Positions 24,308-35,800 of a DNA stretch of 64,000 nt are shown here, in pieces. How positions within the stretch are numbered: the stretch's first letter is position 1; the number at the start of each line of letters is the position of its first letter. The notes beneath the pieces are model-generated. The model searched no databases. It was not told where the DNA came from and saw only the letters and a list, made by a program, of their open reading frames with translations. The translations under genes were made by a program, and so were the position numbers. The DNA is from Sipunculus nudus (Eukaryota > Annelida > Sipuncula > Golfingiida > Sipunculidae), in the NCBI GenBank assembly GCA_026874595.1, contig CM049309.1:8335076-8399075 (forward strand), read 5' to 3'.

Positions 24308-26985
24308 CTATATATTATAATCATTCTGTCGTGTTTCTTCCTCCTCTCCTCCCGCCCCTCTCTTTACCTATATATTATAATCATTCTGTCGTGTTTCTTA
24401 CTCCTCTCCTCCCGCCCCTCTCTTTAGCTATATATTATAATCATTCTGTCGTGTTTCTTCCTCCTCTCCTCCCGCCCCTCTCTTTAGCTATATATATAAT
24501 CATTCTGTCGTGTTTCTTCCTCCTCTCCTCCCGCCCCTCTCTTTACCTATATATTATAATCATTCTGTCATGTTTCTTCCTCCTCTCCTCCCGCCCCTCT
24601 CTTTACCTATATATTATTATCATTCTGTCATGTTTCTTCCTCCTCTCCTCCCGCCCCTCTCTTTAGCTATATATTATAATCATTCTGTCGTGTTTCTTCC
24701 TCCTCTCCTCCCGCCCCTCTCTTTACCTATATATTATATAATCATTCTGTCGTGATTCTTACTCCTCTCCTCCCGCCCCTCTCTTTACCTTTATATTATA
24801 ATCATTCTGTCGTGTTTCCTCCTCCTCTCCTCCCGCCCCTCTCTTTACCTATATATTATAATCATTCTGTCGTGTTTCTTCCTCCTCTCCTCCCGCCCTT
24901 CTCTTTACGTATATATTATAATCATTCTGTCGTGTTTCTTCCTCCTCTCCTCCCGCCCCTCTCTTTACCTATATATATAATCATTCTGTCGTGTTTCTTC
25001 CTCCTCTCCTCCCGCCCCTCTCTTTTCCTATATATTATAATCATTCTGTCATGTTTCTTCCTCCTCTCCTCCCGCCCCTCTCTTTACCTATATATTATAA
25101 TCATTCTGTCGTGTTTCTTCCTCCTCTCCTCCCGCCCCTCTCTTTACCTATATATTATAATCATTCTGTCGTGTTTCTTCCTCCTCTCCTCCCGCCCCTC
25201 TCTTTAGCTATATATTATAATCATTCTGTCGTGTTTCTTCCTCCTCTCCTCCCGCCCCTCTCTTTTCCTATATATTATAATCATTCTGTCATGTTTCTTC
25301 CTCCTCTCCTCCCGCCCCTCTCTTTACCTATATATTATAATCATTCTGTCGTGTTTCTTCCTCCTCTCCTCCCGCCCCTCTCTTTTCCTATATATTATAA
25401 TCATTCTGTCATGTTTCTTCCTCCTCTCCTCCCGCCCCTCTCTTTACCTATATATTATAATCATTCTGTCGTGTTTCTTCCTCCTCTCCTCCCGCCCCTA
25501 TCTTTAATTATATATTATAATCATTCTGTCGTGTTTCTTCCTCCTCTCCTCCCGCCCCTCTCTTTAGCTATATATTATAATCATTCTGTCGTGTTTCTTC
25601 CTCCTCTCCTCCCGCCCCTCTCTTTAGCTATATATTATAATCATTCTGTCGTGTTTCTTCCTCCTCTCCTCCCTCCCCTCTCTTTACCTATATATTATAA
25701 TCATTCTGTCGTGTTTCTTCCTCCTCTCCTCCCGCCCCTCTCTTTACCTATATATTATAATCATTCTGTCGTGTTTCTTCCTCCTCTCCTCCCGCCCCTC
25801 TCTTTACCTATATATTATAATCATTCTGTCGTGTTTCTTCCTCCTCTCCTCCCGCCCCTCTCTTTAGCTATATATTATAATCATTCTATCGTGTTTCTTC
25901 CTCCTCTCCTCCCGCCCCTCTCTTTACCTATATATTATAATCATTCTGTCATGTTTCTTCCTCCTCTCCTCCCGCCCCTCTCTTTACCTATATGTTATAA
26001 TCATTCTGTCGTGTTTCTTCCTCCTCTCCTCCCGCCCCTCTCTTTACCTATATATATAATCATTCTGTCGTGTTTCTTCCTCCTCTCCTCCCGCCCCTCT
26101 CTTTTCCTATATATTATAATCATTCTGTCGTGTTTCTTCCTCCTCTCCTCCCGCCCCTATCTTAACCTATATATTATAATCATTCTGTCGTGTTTCTTCC
26201 TCCTCTCCTCCCGCCCCTCTCTTTACCTATATATTATAATCATTCTGTCGTGTTTCTTCCTCTTCTCCTCCCGCCCCTCTCTATTATAATCATTCTGTCG
26301 AGTTTCTTCCTCCTCTCCTCCCGCCCCTCTCTTTACCTATATATTATAATCATTCTGTCGTGTTTCTTCCTCCTCTCCTCCCGCCCCTCTCTTTACCTAT
26401 ATATTAAAATCATTCTGTCGTGTTTCTTCCTCCTCTCCCCCCGCCCCTCTCTTTACCTATATATTATAATCATTCTGTCGTGTTTCTTCCTCCTCTCCTC
26501 CCGCCTCTCTCTTTCCCTATATATTATAATCATTCTGTCGTGTTTCTTCCTCCTCTCGTACCGCCCCTCTCTTTACCTATATATATAATCATTCTGTCGT
26601 GTTTCTTCCTCCTCTCCTCCCGCCCCTCTCTTTACCTATATATTATAATCATTCTGTCGTGTTTCTTCCTCCTCTCCTCCCGCCCCTCTCTTTAGCTATA
26701 TATTATAATCATTCTGTCGTGTTTCTTCCTCCTCTCCTCCCACCCCTCTCTTTACCTATATATTATAATCATTCTGTCGTGTTTCTTCCTCCTCTCCTCC
26801 CGCCCCTCTCTATTATAATCATTCTGTCGTGTTACTTCCTCCTCTCCTCCCGCCCCCCTCTTTAGCTATATATTATAATCATTCTGTCGTGTTTCTTCCT
26901 CCTCTCCTCCCGCCCCTCTCTTTAGCTATATATTATAATCATTCTGTCGTGTTTCTTCCTCCTCTCCTCCCGCCCCTCTCTTTAC
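24308..26985 (+). repeat. 2,678-bp unit, copy 1 of a near-perfect tandem pair
   Basis: It aligns with 26986 to about 29690 at an offset of 2678, then 2738. Shared rare marks include gtgattcttactcc on a 62-bp unit, gtttcctcc, tttacgtata, three cttttcc/gtcatg monomers, ccctcccctc, gtctatcgtg-type attctatcg, cttaacc, a 50-bp unit followed by gtcgag, cgcctctctctttccc, ctcgtacc and gttacttcc. Private to copy 1 are tctccccccg near 26440 and ttttcc near 26103. Confidence 0.9.
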
Positions 26986-29690
26986 CTATATATTATAATC
27001 ATTCTGTCGTGTTTCTTCCTCCTCTCCTCCCGCCCCTCTCTTTACCTATATATTATAATCATTCTGTCGTGTTTCTTACTCCTCTCCTCCCGCCCCTCTC
27101 TTTAGCTATATATTATAATCATTCTGTCGTGTTTCTTCCTCCTCTCCTCCCGCCCCTCTCTTTAGCTATATATATAATCATTCTGTCGTGTTTCTTCCTC
27201 CTCTCCTCCCGCCCCTCTCTTTACCTATATATTATAATCATTCTGTCATGTTTCTTCCTCCTCTCCTCCCGCCCCTCTCTTTACCTATATATTATTATCA
27301 TTCTGTCATGTTTCTTCCTCCTCTCCTCCCGCCCCTCTCTTTAGCTATATATTATAATCATTCTGTCGTGTTTCTTCCTCCTCTCCTCCCGCCCCTCTCT
27401 TTACCTATATATTATATAATCATTCTGTCGTGATTCTTACTCCTCTCCTCCCGCCCCTCTCTTTACCTTTATATTATAATCATTCTGTCGTGTTTCCTCC
27501 TCCTCTCCTCCCGCCCCTCTCTTTACCTATATATTATAATCATTCTGTCGTGTTTCTTCCTCCTCTCCTCCCGCCCTTCTCTTTACGTATATATTATAAT
27601 CATTCTGTCGTGTTTCTTCCTCCTCTCCTCCCGCCCCTCTCTTTACCTATATATATAATCATTCTGTCGTGTTTCTTCCTCCTCTCCTCCCGCCCCTCTC
27701 TTTTCCTATATATTATAATCATTCTGTCATGTTTCTTCCTCCTCTCCTCCCGCCCCTCTCTTTACCTATATATTATAATCATTCTGTCGTGTTTCTTCCT
27801 CCTCTCCTCCCGCCCCTCTCTTTACCTATATATTATAATCATTCTGTCGTGTTTCTTCCTCCTCTCCTCCCGCCCCTCTCTTTAGCTATATATTATAATC
27901 ATTCTGTCGTGTTTCTTCCTCCTCTCCTCCCGCCCCTCTCTTTTCCTATATATTATAATCATTCTGTCATGTTTCTTCCTCCTCTCCTCCCGCCCCTCTC
28001 TTTACCTATATATTATAATCATTCTGTCGTGTTTCTTCCTCCTCTCCTCCCGCCCCTCTCTTTTCCTATATATTATAATCATTCTGTCATGTTTCTTCCT
28101 CCTCTCCTCCCGCCCCTCTCTTTACCTATATATTATAATCATTCTGTCGTGTTTCTTCCTCCTCTCCTCCCGCCCCTATCTTTAATTATATATTATAATC
28201 ATTCTGTCGTGTTTCTTCCTCCTCTCCTCCCGCCCCTCTCTTTAGCTATATATTATAATCATTCTGTCGTGTTTCTTCCTCCTCTCCTCCCGCCCCTCTC
28301 TTTAGCTATATATTATAATCATTCTGTCGTGTTTCTTCCTCCTCTCCTCCCTCCCCTCTCTTTACCTATATATTATAATCATTCTGTCGTGTTTCTTCCT
28401 CCTCTCCTCCCGCCCCTCTCTTTACCTATATATTATAATCATTCTGTCGTGTTTCTTCCTCCTCTCCTCCCGCCCCTCTCTTTACCTATATATTATAATC
28501 ATTCTGTCGTGTTTCTTCCTCCTCTCCTCCCGCCCCTCTCTTTAGCTATATATTATAATCATTCTGTCGTGTTTCTTCCTCCTCTCCTCCCGCCCCTCTC
28601 TTTAGCTATATATTATAATCATTCTATCGTGTTTCTTCCTCCTCTCCTCCCGCCCCTCTCTTTACCTATATATTATAATCATTCTGTCATGTTTCTTCCT
28701 CCTCTCCTCCCGCCCCTCTCTTTACCTATATGTTATAATCATTCTGTCGTGTTTCTTCCTCCTCTCCTCCCGCCCCTCTCTTTACCTATATATATAATCA
28801 TTCTGTCGTGTTTCTTCCTCCTCTCCTCCCGCCCCTCTCTTTACCTATATATTATAATCATTCTGTCGTGTTTCTTCCTCCTCTCCTCCCGCCCCTATCT
28901 TAACCTATATATTATAATCATTCTGTCGTGTTTCTTCCTCCTCTCCTCCCGCCCCTCTCTTTACCTATATATTATAATCATTCTGTCGTGTTTCTTCCTC
29001 TTCTCCTCCCGCCCCTCTCTATTATAATCATTCTGTCGAGTTTCTTCCTCCTCTCCTCCCGCCCCTCTCTTTACCTATATATTATAATCATTCTGTCGTG
29101 TTTCTTCCTCCTCTCCTCCCGCCCCTCTCTTTACCTATATATTAAAATCATTCTGTCGTGTTTCTTCCTCCTCTCCTCCCGCCCCTCTCTTTACCTATAT
29201 ATTATAATCATTCTGTCGTGTTTCTTCCTCCTCTCCTCCCGCCTCTCTCTTTCCCTATATATTATAATCATTCTGTCGTGTTTCTTCCTCCTCTCGTACC
29301 GCCCCTCTCTTTACCTATATATATAATCATTCTGTCGTGTTTCTTCCTCCTCTCCTCCCGCCCCTCTCTTTACCTATATATTATAATCATTCTGTCGTGT
29401 TTCTTCCTCCTCTCCTCCCGCCCCTCTCTTTAGCTATATATTATAATCATTCTGTCGTGTTTCTTCCTCCTCTCCTCCCACCCCTCTCTTTACCTATATA
29501 TTATAATCATTCTGTCGTGTTTCTTCCTCCTCTCCTCCCGCCCCTCTCTATTATAATCATTCTGTCGTGTTACTTCCTCCTCTCCTCCCGCCCCCCTCTT
29601 TAGCTATATATTATAATCATTCTGTCGTGTTTCTTCCTCCTCTCCTCCCGCCCCTCTCTTTAGCTATATATTATAATCATTCTGTCGTGT
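26986..29690 (+). repeat. 2.7-kb unit, copy 2 of a near-perfect tandem pair
   Basis: Apart from one extra 60-bp tttagc monomer near 28540, I see only a few substitutions against 24308-26985. One is tttacc near 28840 where copy 1 has ttttcc. Right of about 29690 the copies diverge: cttactcc near 29695 where copy 1 has cttcctcc. Such low divergence points to a very recent duplication or an assembly duplication. Confidence 0.9.
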
Positions 29691-30210
29691 TTCTTACTCC
29701 TCTCCTCCCGCCCCTCTCTTTACCTATATATTATAATCATTCTGTCGTGTTTCTTCTTCCTCTCCTCCCGCCCCTCTCTTTACCTATATATTATAATCAT
29801 TCTGTCATGTTTCTTCCTCCTCTCCTCCCGCCCCTCTCTTTAGCTATATATTATTATCATTCTGTCGTGTTTCTTCCTCCTCTCCTCCCGCCCCTCTCTT
29901 TACCTATATATTATTATCATTCTGTCGTGTTTCTTCCTCCTCTCCTCCCGCTCCTCTCTTTACCTATATATTATAATCATTCTGTCGTGTTTCTTCCTCC
30001 TCTCCTCCCGCCCCTCTCTTTACCTATATATTATAATCATTCTGTCGTGTTTCTTACTCCTCTCCTCCAGCCCCTCTCTTTAGCTATATATTATAATCAT
30101 TCTGTCGTGTTTCTTCCTCCTCTCCTACCGCCCCTCTCTTTAGCTATATATTATAATCATTATGTCGTGTTTCTTCCTCCTCTCCTCCCGCCCCTCTCTT
30201 TACCTATATA
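29691..30210 (+). repeat. Satellite segment between the 2.7-kb and 2.3-kb tandem units
   Basis: Only 60-bp monomers occur here. The order of cttactcc, gtcatg, ttattatc and cgctcctc units resembles 20.3-20.6 kb and the 33.1-33.5 kb region. Private variants are gtttcttcttcc near 29755 and ctccagccc near 30069. It holds no 59- or 62-bp monomers, which marks the switch to the 50/60-bp regime. Confidence 0.75.
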
Positions 30211-32510
30211 TTATAATCATTCTGTCGTGTTTCTTCCTCCTCTCCTCCCGCCCCTCTCTTTAGCCATATATTATAATCATTATGTCGTGTTTCTTCCTCC
30301 TCTCCTCCCGCCCCTCTCTTTAGCTATATATTATAATCATTTTGTCGTGTTTCTTCCTCCTCTCCTCCCGCCTCTCTCTTTACCTATATATTATAATCAT
30401 TCTGTCGTGTTTCTTCCTCCTCTCCTCCCGCCCCTCTCTTTACCTATATATTGTAATCATTCTGTCGTGTTTCTTCCTCCTCTCCTCCCGCCTCACTCTT
30501 TACCTATATATTATAATCATTCTGTCGTGTTTCTTCCTCCTCTCCTCCCGCCCCTCTCTTTAGCTATATATTATAATTATTCTGTCGTGTTTCTTCCTCC
30601 TCTCCTCCCACCCCTCTCTTTACCTATATATTATAATCATTCTGTCGTGTTTCTTCCTCCTCTCCTCCCGCCCCTCTCTATTATAATCATTCTGTCGTGT
30701 TTCTTCCTCCTCTCCTCCCGCCGCCCTCTTTAGCTATATATTATAATCATTCTGTCGTGTTTCTTCCTCCTCTCCTCCCGCCCCTCTCTTTAGCTATATA
30801 TTATAATCATTCTGTCGTGTTTCTTACTCCTCTCCTCCCGCCCCTCTCTTTAGCTATATATTATAATCATTCTGTCGTGTTTCTTCCTCCTCTCCTCCCG
30901 CCCCTCTCTTTACCTATATATTATAATCATTCTGTCATGTTTCTTCCTCCTCTCCTCCCGCCCCTCTCTTTAGCTATATATTATTATCATTCTGTCGTGT
31001 TTCTTCCTCCTCTCCTCCCGCCCGTCTCTTTACCTATATATTATAATCATTCTGTCGTGTTTCTTCCTCCTCTCCTCCCGCTCCTCTCTTTACCTATATA
31101 TTATAATCATTCTGTCGTGTTTCTTCCTCCTCTCCTCCCGCCCCTCTCTTTACCTATATATTATAATCATTCTGTCGTGTTTCTTACTCCTCTCCTCCCG
31201 CCCCTCTCTTTAGCTATATATTATAATCATTATGTCGTGTTTCTTCCTCCTCTCCTCCCGCCCCTCTCTTTAGCTATATATTATAATCATTCTGTCGTGT
31301 TTCTTCCTCCTCTCCTCCCGCCCCTCTCTTTAGCTATATATTATAATCATTATGTCGTGTTTCTTCCTCCTCTCCTCCCGCCCCTCTCTTTAGCTATATA
31401 TTATAATCATTCTGTCGTGTTTCTTCCTCCTCTCCTCCCGCCTCTCTCTTTACCTATATATTATAATCATTCTGTCGTGTTTCTTCCTCCTCTCCTCCCG
31501 CCCCTCTCTTTACCTATATATTGTAATCATTCTGTCGTGTTTCTTCCTCCTCTCCTCCCGCCTCACTCTTTACCTATATATTATAATCATTCTGTCGTGT
31601 TTCTTCCTCCTCTCCTCCCACCCCTCTCTTTACCTATATATTATAATCATTCTGTCGTGTTTCTTCCTCCTCTCCTCCCGCCCCTCTCTATTATAATCAT
31701 TCTGTCGTGTTTCTTACTCCTCTCCTCTCGCCCCTCTCTTTAGCTATATATTATAATCATTCTGTCGTGTTTCTTCATCCTCTCCTCCCGCCCCTCTCTT
31801 TACCTATATATTATAATCATTCTGTCGTGTTTCTTCCTCCTCTCCTCCCGCCCCTCTCTTTACCTATATATTATAATCATTCTGTCGTGTTTCTTCCTCC
31901 TCTCCTCCCGCCCCTCTCTTTACCTATATATTATAATCATTCTGTCGTGTTTCTTCCTCCTCTCCTCCCGCCCCTCTCTTTAGCTATATATTATAATCAT
32001 TCTGTCGTGTTTCTACCTCCTCTCCTCCCGCCCCTCTCTTTACCTATATATTATAATCATTCTGTCGTGTTTCTTCCTCCTCTCCTCCCGCCTCACTCTT
32101 TACCTATATATTATAATCATTCTGTCGTGTTTCTTCCTCCTCTCCTCCCGCCCCTCTCTTTACCTATATATTATAATCATTCTGTCGTGTTTCTTCCTCC
32201 TCTCCTCCCGCCCCTCTCTATTATAATCATTCTCTGGTGTTTGTTACTCCTCTCCTCCCGCCCCTCTCTTTAGGTATATATTATAATCATTCTGTCGTGT
32301 TTCTTCCTCCTCTCCTCCCGCCCCTCTCTTTACCTATATATTATAATCATTCTGTCGTGTTTCTTCCTCCTCTCCTCCCGCCTCACTCTTTACCTATATA
32401 TTATAATCATTCTGTCTTGTTTCTTCCTCCTCTCCTCCCGCCCCTCTCTTTACCTATATATTATAATCATTCTGTCGTGTTTCTTCCTCCTCTCCTCCCG
32501 CCCCTCTCTT
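30211..32510 (+). repeat. 2.3-kb unit, copy 1 (partners 32.5-34.87 kb and about 39.7-41.7 kb)
   Basis: It aligns with 32521 onward at an offset of 2310, becoming 2370 after a one-monomer difference. Shared marks are attatgtcg units, cgcctctctc, tattgtaatc, cgcctcactc, ttataattat with cccaccc, cgccgccctc, cgcccgtctc, cttcatcc and the attctctggtg/ttgttact monomer (32221). 50-bp junctions lie near 30680, 31690 and 32220. No 59- or 62-bp monomers occur. Confidence 0.87.
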
Positions 32511-32880
32511 TAGCTATATATTATAATCATTCTGTCGTGTTTCTTCCTCCTCTCCTCCCGCCCCTCTCTTTAGCTATATATTATAATCATTATGTCGTGT
32601 TTCTTCCTCCTCTCCTCCCGCCCCTCTCTTTAGCTATATATTATAATCATTCTGTCGTGTTTCTTCCTCCTCTCCTCCCGCCTCTCTCTTTACCTATATA
32701 TTATAATCATTCTGTCGTGTTTCTTCCTCCTCTCCTCCCGCCCCTCTCTTTACCTATATATTGTAATCATTCTGTCGAGTTTCTTCCTCCTCTCCTCCCG
32801 CCTCACTCTTTACCTATATATTATAATCATTCTGTCGTGTTTCTTCCTCCTCTCCTCCCGCCCCTCTCTTTAGCTATATA
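32511..32880 (+). repeat. Start of 2.3-kb unit copy 2, left of the 6.8-kb unit
   Basis: It matches 30.2-30.57 kb at an offset of 2310 (attatgtcg, cgcctctctc, tattgtaatc, cgcctcactc). A private gtcgagtttc occurs near 32776. The next base pairs form the left edge of the 6.8-kb duplicated unit. Confidence 0.82.
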
Positions 32881-35800
32881 TTATAATTATTCTGTCGTGT
32901 TTCTTCCTCCTCTCCTCCCACCCCTCTCTTTACCTATATATTATAATCATTCTGTCGTGTTTCTTCCTCCTCTCCTCCCGCCCCTCTCTATTATAATCAT
33001 TCTGTCGTGTTTCTTCCTCCTCTCCTCCCGCCGCCCTCTTTAGCTATATATTATAATCATTCTGTCGTGTTTCTTCCTCCTCTCCTCCCGCCCCTCTCTT
33101 TAGCTATATATTATAATCATTCTGTCGTGTTTCTTACTCCTCTCCTCCCGCCCCTCTCTTTAGCTATATATTATAATCATTCTGTCGTGTTTCTTCCTCC
33201 TCTCCTCCCGCCCCTCTCTTTACCTATATATTATAATCATTCTGTCATGTTTCTTCCTCCTCTCCTCCCGCCCCTCTCTTTAGCTATATATTATTATCAT
33301 TCTGTCGTGTTTCTTCCTCCTCTCCTCCCGCCCGTCTCTTTACCTATATATTATAATCATTCTGTCGTGTTTCTTCCTCCTCTCCTCCCGCTCCTCTCTT
33401 TACCTATATATTATAATCATTCTGTCGTGTTTCTTCCTCCTCTCCTCCCGCCCCTCTCTTTACCTATATATTATAATCATTCTGTCGTGTTTCTTACTCC
33501 TCTCCTCCCGCCCCTCTCTTTAGCTATATATTATAATCATTCTGTCGTGTTTCTTCCTCCTCTCCTACCGCCCCTCTCTTTAGCTATATATTATAATCAT
33601 TATGTCGTGTTTCTTCCTACTCTCCTCCCGCCCCTCTCTTTAGCTATATATTATAATCATTCTGTCGTGTTTCTTCCTCCTCTCCTCCCGCCCCTCTCTT
33701 TAGCTATATATTATAATCATTATGTCGTGTTTCTTCCTCCTCTCCTCCCGCCCCTCTCTTTAGCTATATATTATAATCATTCTGTCGTGTTTCTTCCTCC
33801 TCTCCTCCCGCCTCTCTCTTTACCTATATATTATAATCATTCTGTCGTGTTTCTTCCTCCTCTCCTCCCGCCCCTCTCTTTACCTATATATTGTAATCAT
33901 TCTGTCGTGTTTCTTCCTCCTCTCCTCCCGCCTCACTCTTTACCTATATATTATAATCATTCTGTCGTGTTTCTTCCTCCTCTCCTCCCGCCCCTCTCTT
34001 TACCTATATATTATAATCATTCTGTCGTGTTTCTTCCTCCTCTCCTCCCGCCCCTCTCTATTATAATCATTCTGTCGTGTTTCTTACTCCTCTCCTCTCG
34101 CCCCTCTCTTTAGCTATATATTATAATCATTCTGTCGTGTTTCTTCATCCTCTCCTCCCGCCCCTCTCTTTACCTATATATTATAATCATTCTGTCGTGT
34201 TTCTTCCTCCTCTCCTCCCGCCCCTCTCTTTACCTATATATTATAATCATTCTGTCGTGTTTCTTCCTCCTCTCCTCCCGCCCCTCTCTTTACCTATATA
34301 TTATAATCATTCTGTCGTGTTTCTTCCTCCTCTCCTCCCGCCCCTCTCTTTAGCTATATATTATAATCATTCTGTCGTGTTTCTACCTCCTCTCCTCCCG
34401 CCCCTCTCTTTACCTATATATTATAATCATTCTGTCGTGTTTCTTCCTCCTCTCCTCCCGCCTCACTCTTTACCTATATATTATAATCATTCTGTCGTGT
34501 TTCTTCCTCCTCTCCTCCCGCCCCTCTCTTTACCTATATATTATAATCATTCTGTCGTGTTTCTTCCTCCTCTCCTCCCGCCCCTCTCTATTATAATCAT
34601 TCTCTGGTGTTTGTTACTCCTCTCCTCCCGCCCCTCTCTTTAGGTATATATTATAATCATTCTGTCGTGTTTCTTCCTCCTCTCCTCCCGCCCCTCTCTT
34701 TACCTATATATTATAATCATTCTGTCGTGTTTCTTCCTCCTCTCCTCCCGCCTCACTCTTTACCTATATATTATAATCATTCTGTCGTGTTTCTTCCTCC
34801 TCTCCTCCCGCCCCTCTCTTTACCTATATATTATAATCATTCTGTCGTGTTTCTTCCTCCTCTCCTCCCGCCCCTCTCTATTATAACCATTCTGTCGTGT
34901 TTGTTACTCCTCTCCTCCCGCCCCTCTCTTTACCTATATATTATAATCATTCTGTCGTGTTTCTTCCTCCTCTCCTCCCGCCCCTCTCTTTAGCTATATA
35001 TTATTATCATTCTGTCGTGTTTCTTCCTCCTCTCCTCCCGCCCCTCTCTTTACCTATATATTATAATCATTCTGTCGTGTTTCTTCCTCCTCTCCTCCCG
35101 CCCCTATCTTTACCTATATATTATAATCATTCTGTCGTGTTTCTTCCTCCTCTCCTCTCGCCCCTCTCTTTAGCTATATATTATAATCATTCTGTCGTGT
35201 TTCTTCCTCCTCTCCTCCCGCCCCTCTCTTTACCTATATATTATAATCATTCTGTCGTGTTTCTTCCTCCTCCCCTCCCGCCCCTCTCTTTAGCTATATA
35301 TTATAATCATTCTGTCGTGTTTCTACCTCCTCTCCTCCCGCCCCTCTCTTTACCTATATATTATAATCATTCTGTCGTGTTTCTTCCTCCTCTCCTCCCG
35401 CCTCACTCTTTACCTATATATTATAATCATTCTGTCGTGTTTCTTCCTCCTCTCCTCCCGCCCCTCTCTTTACCTATATATTATAATCATTCTGTCGTGT
35501 TTCTTCCTCCTCTCCTCCCGCCCCTCTCTATTATAATCATTCTCTGGTGTTTGTTACTCCTCTCCTCCCGCCCCTCTCTTTAGGTATATATTGTAATCAT
35601 TCTGTCGTGTTTCTTCCTCCTCTCCTCCCGCCCCTCTCTTTACCTATATATTATAATCATTCTGTCGTGTTTCTTCCTCCTCTCCTCCCGCCTCACTCTT
35701 TACCTATATATTATAATCATTCTGTCGTGTTTCTTCCTCCTCTCCTCCCGCCCCTCTCTTTACCTATATATTATAATCATTCTGTCGTGTTTCTTCCTCC

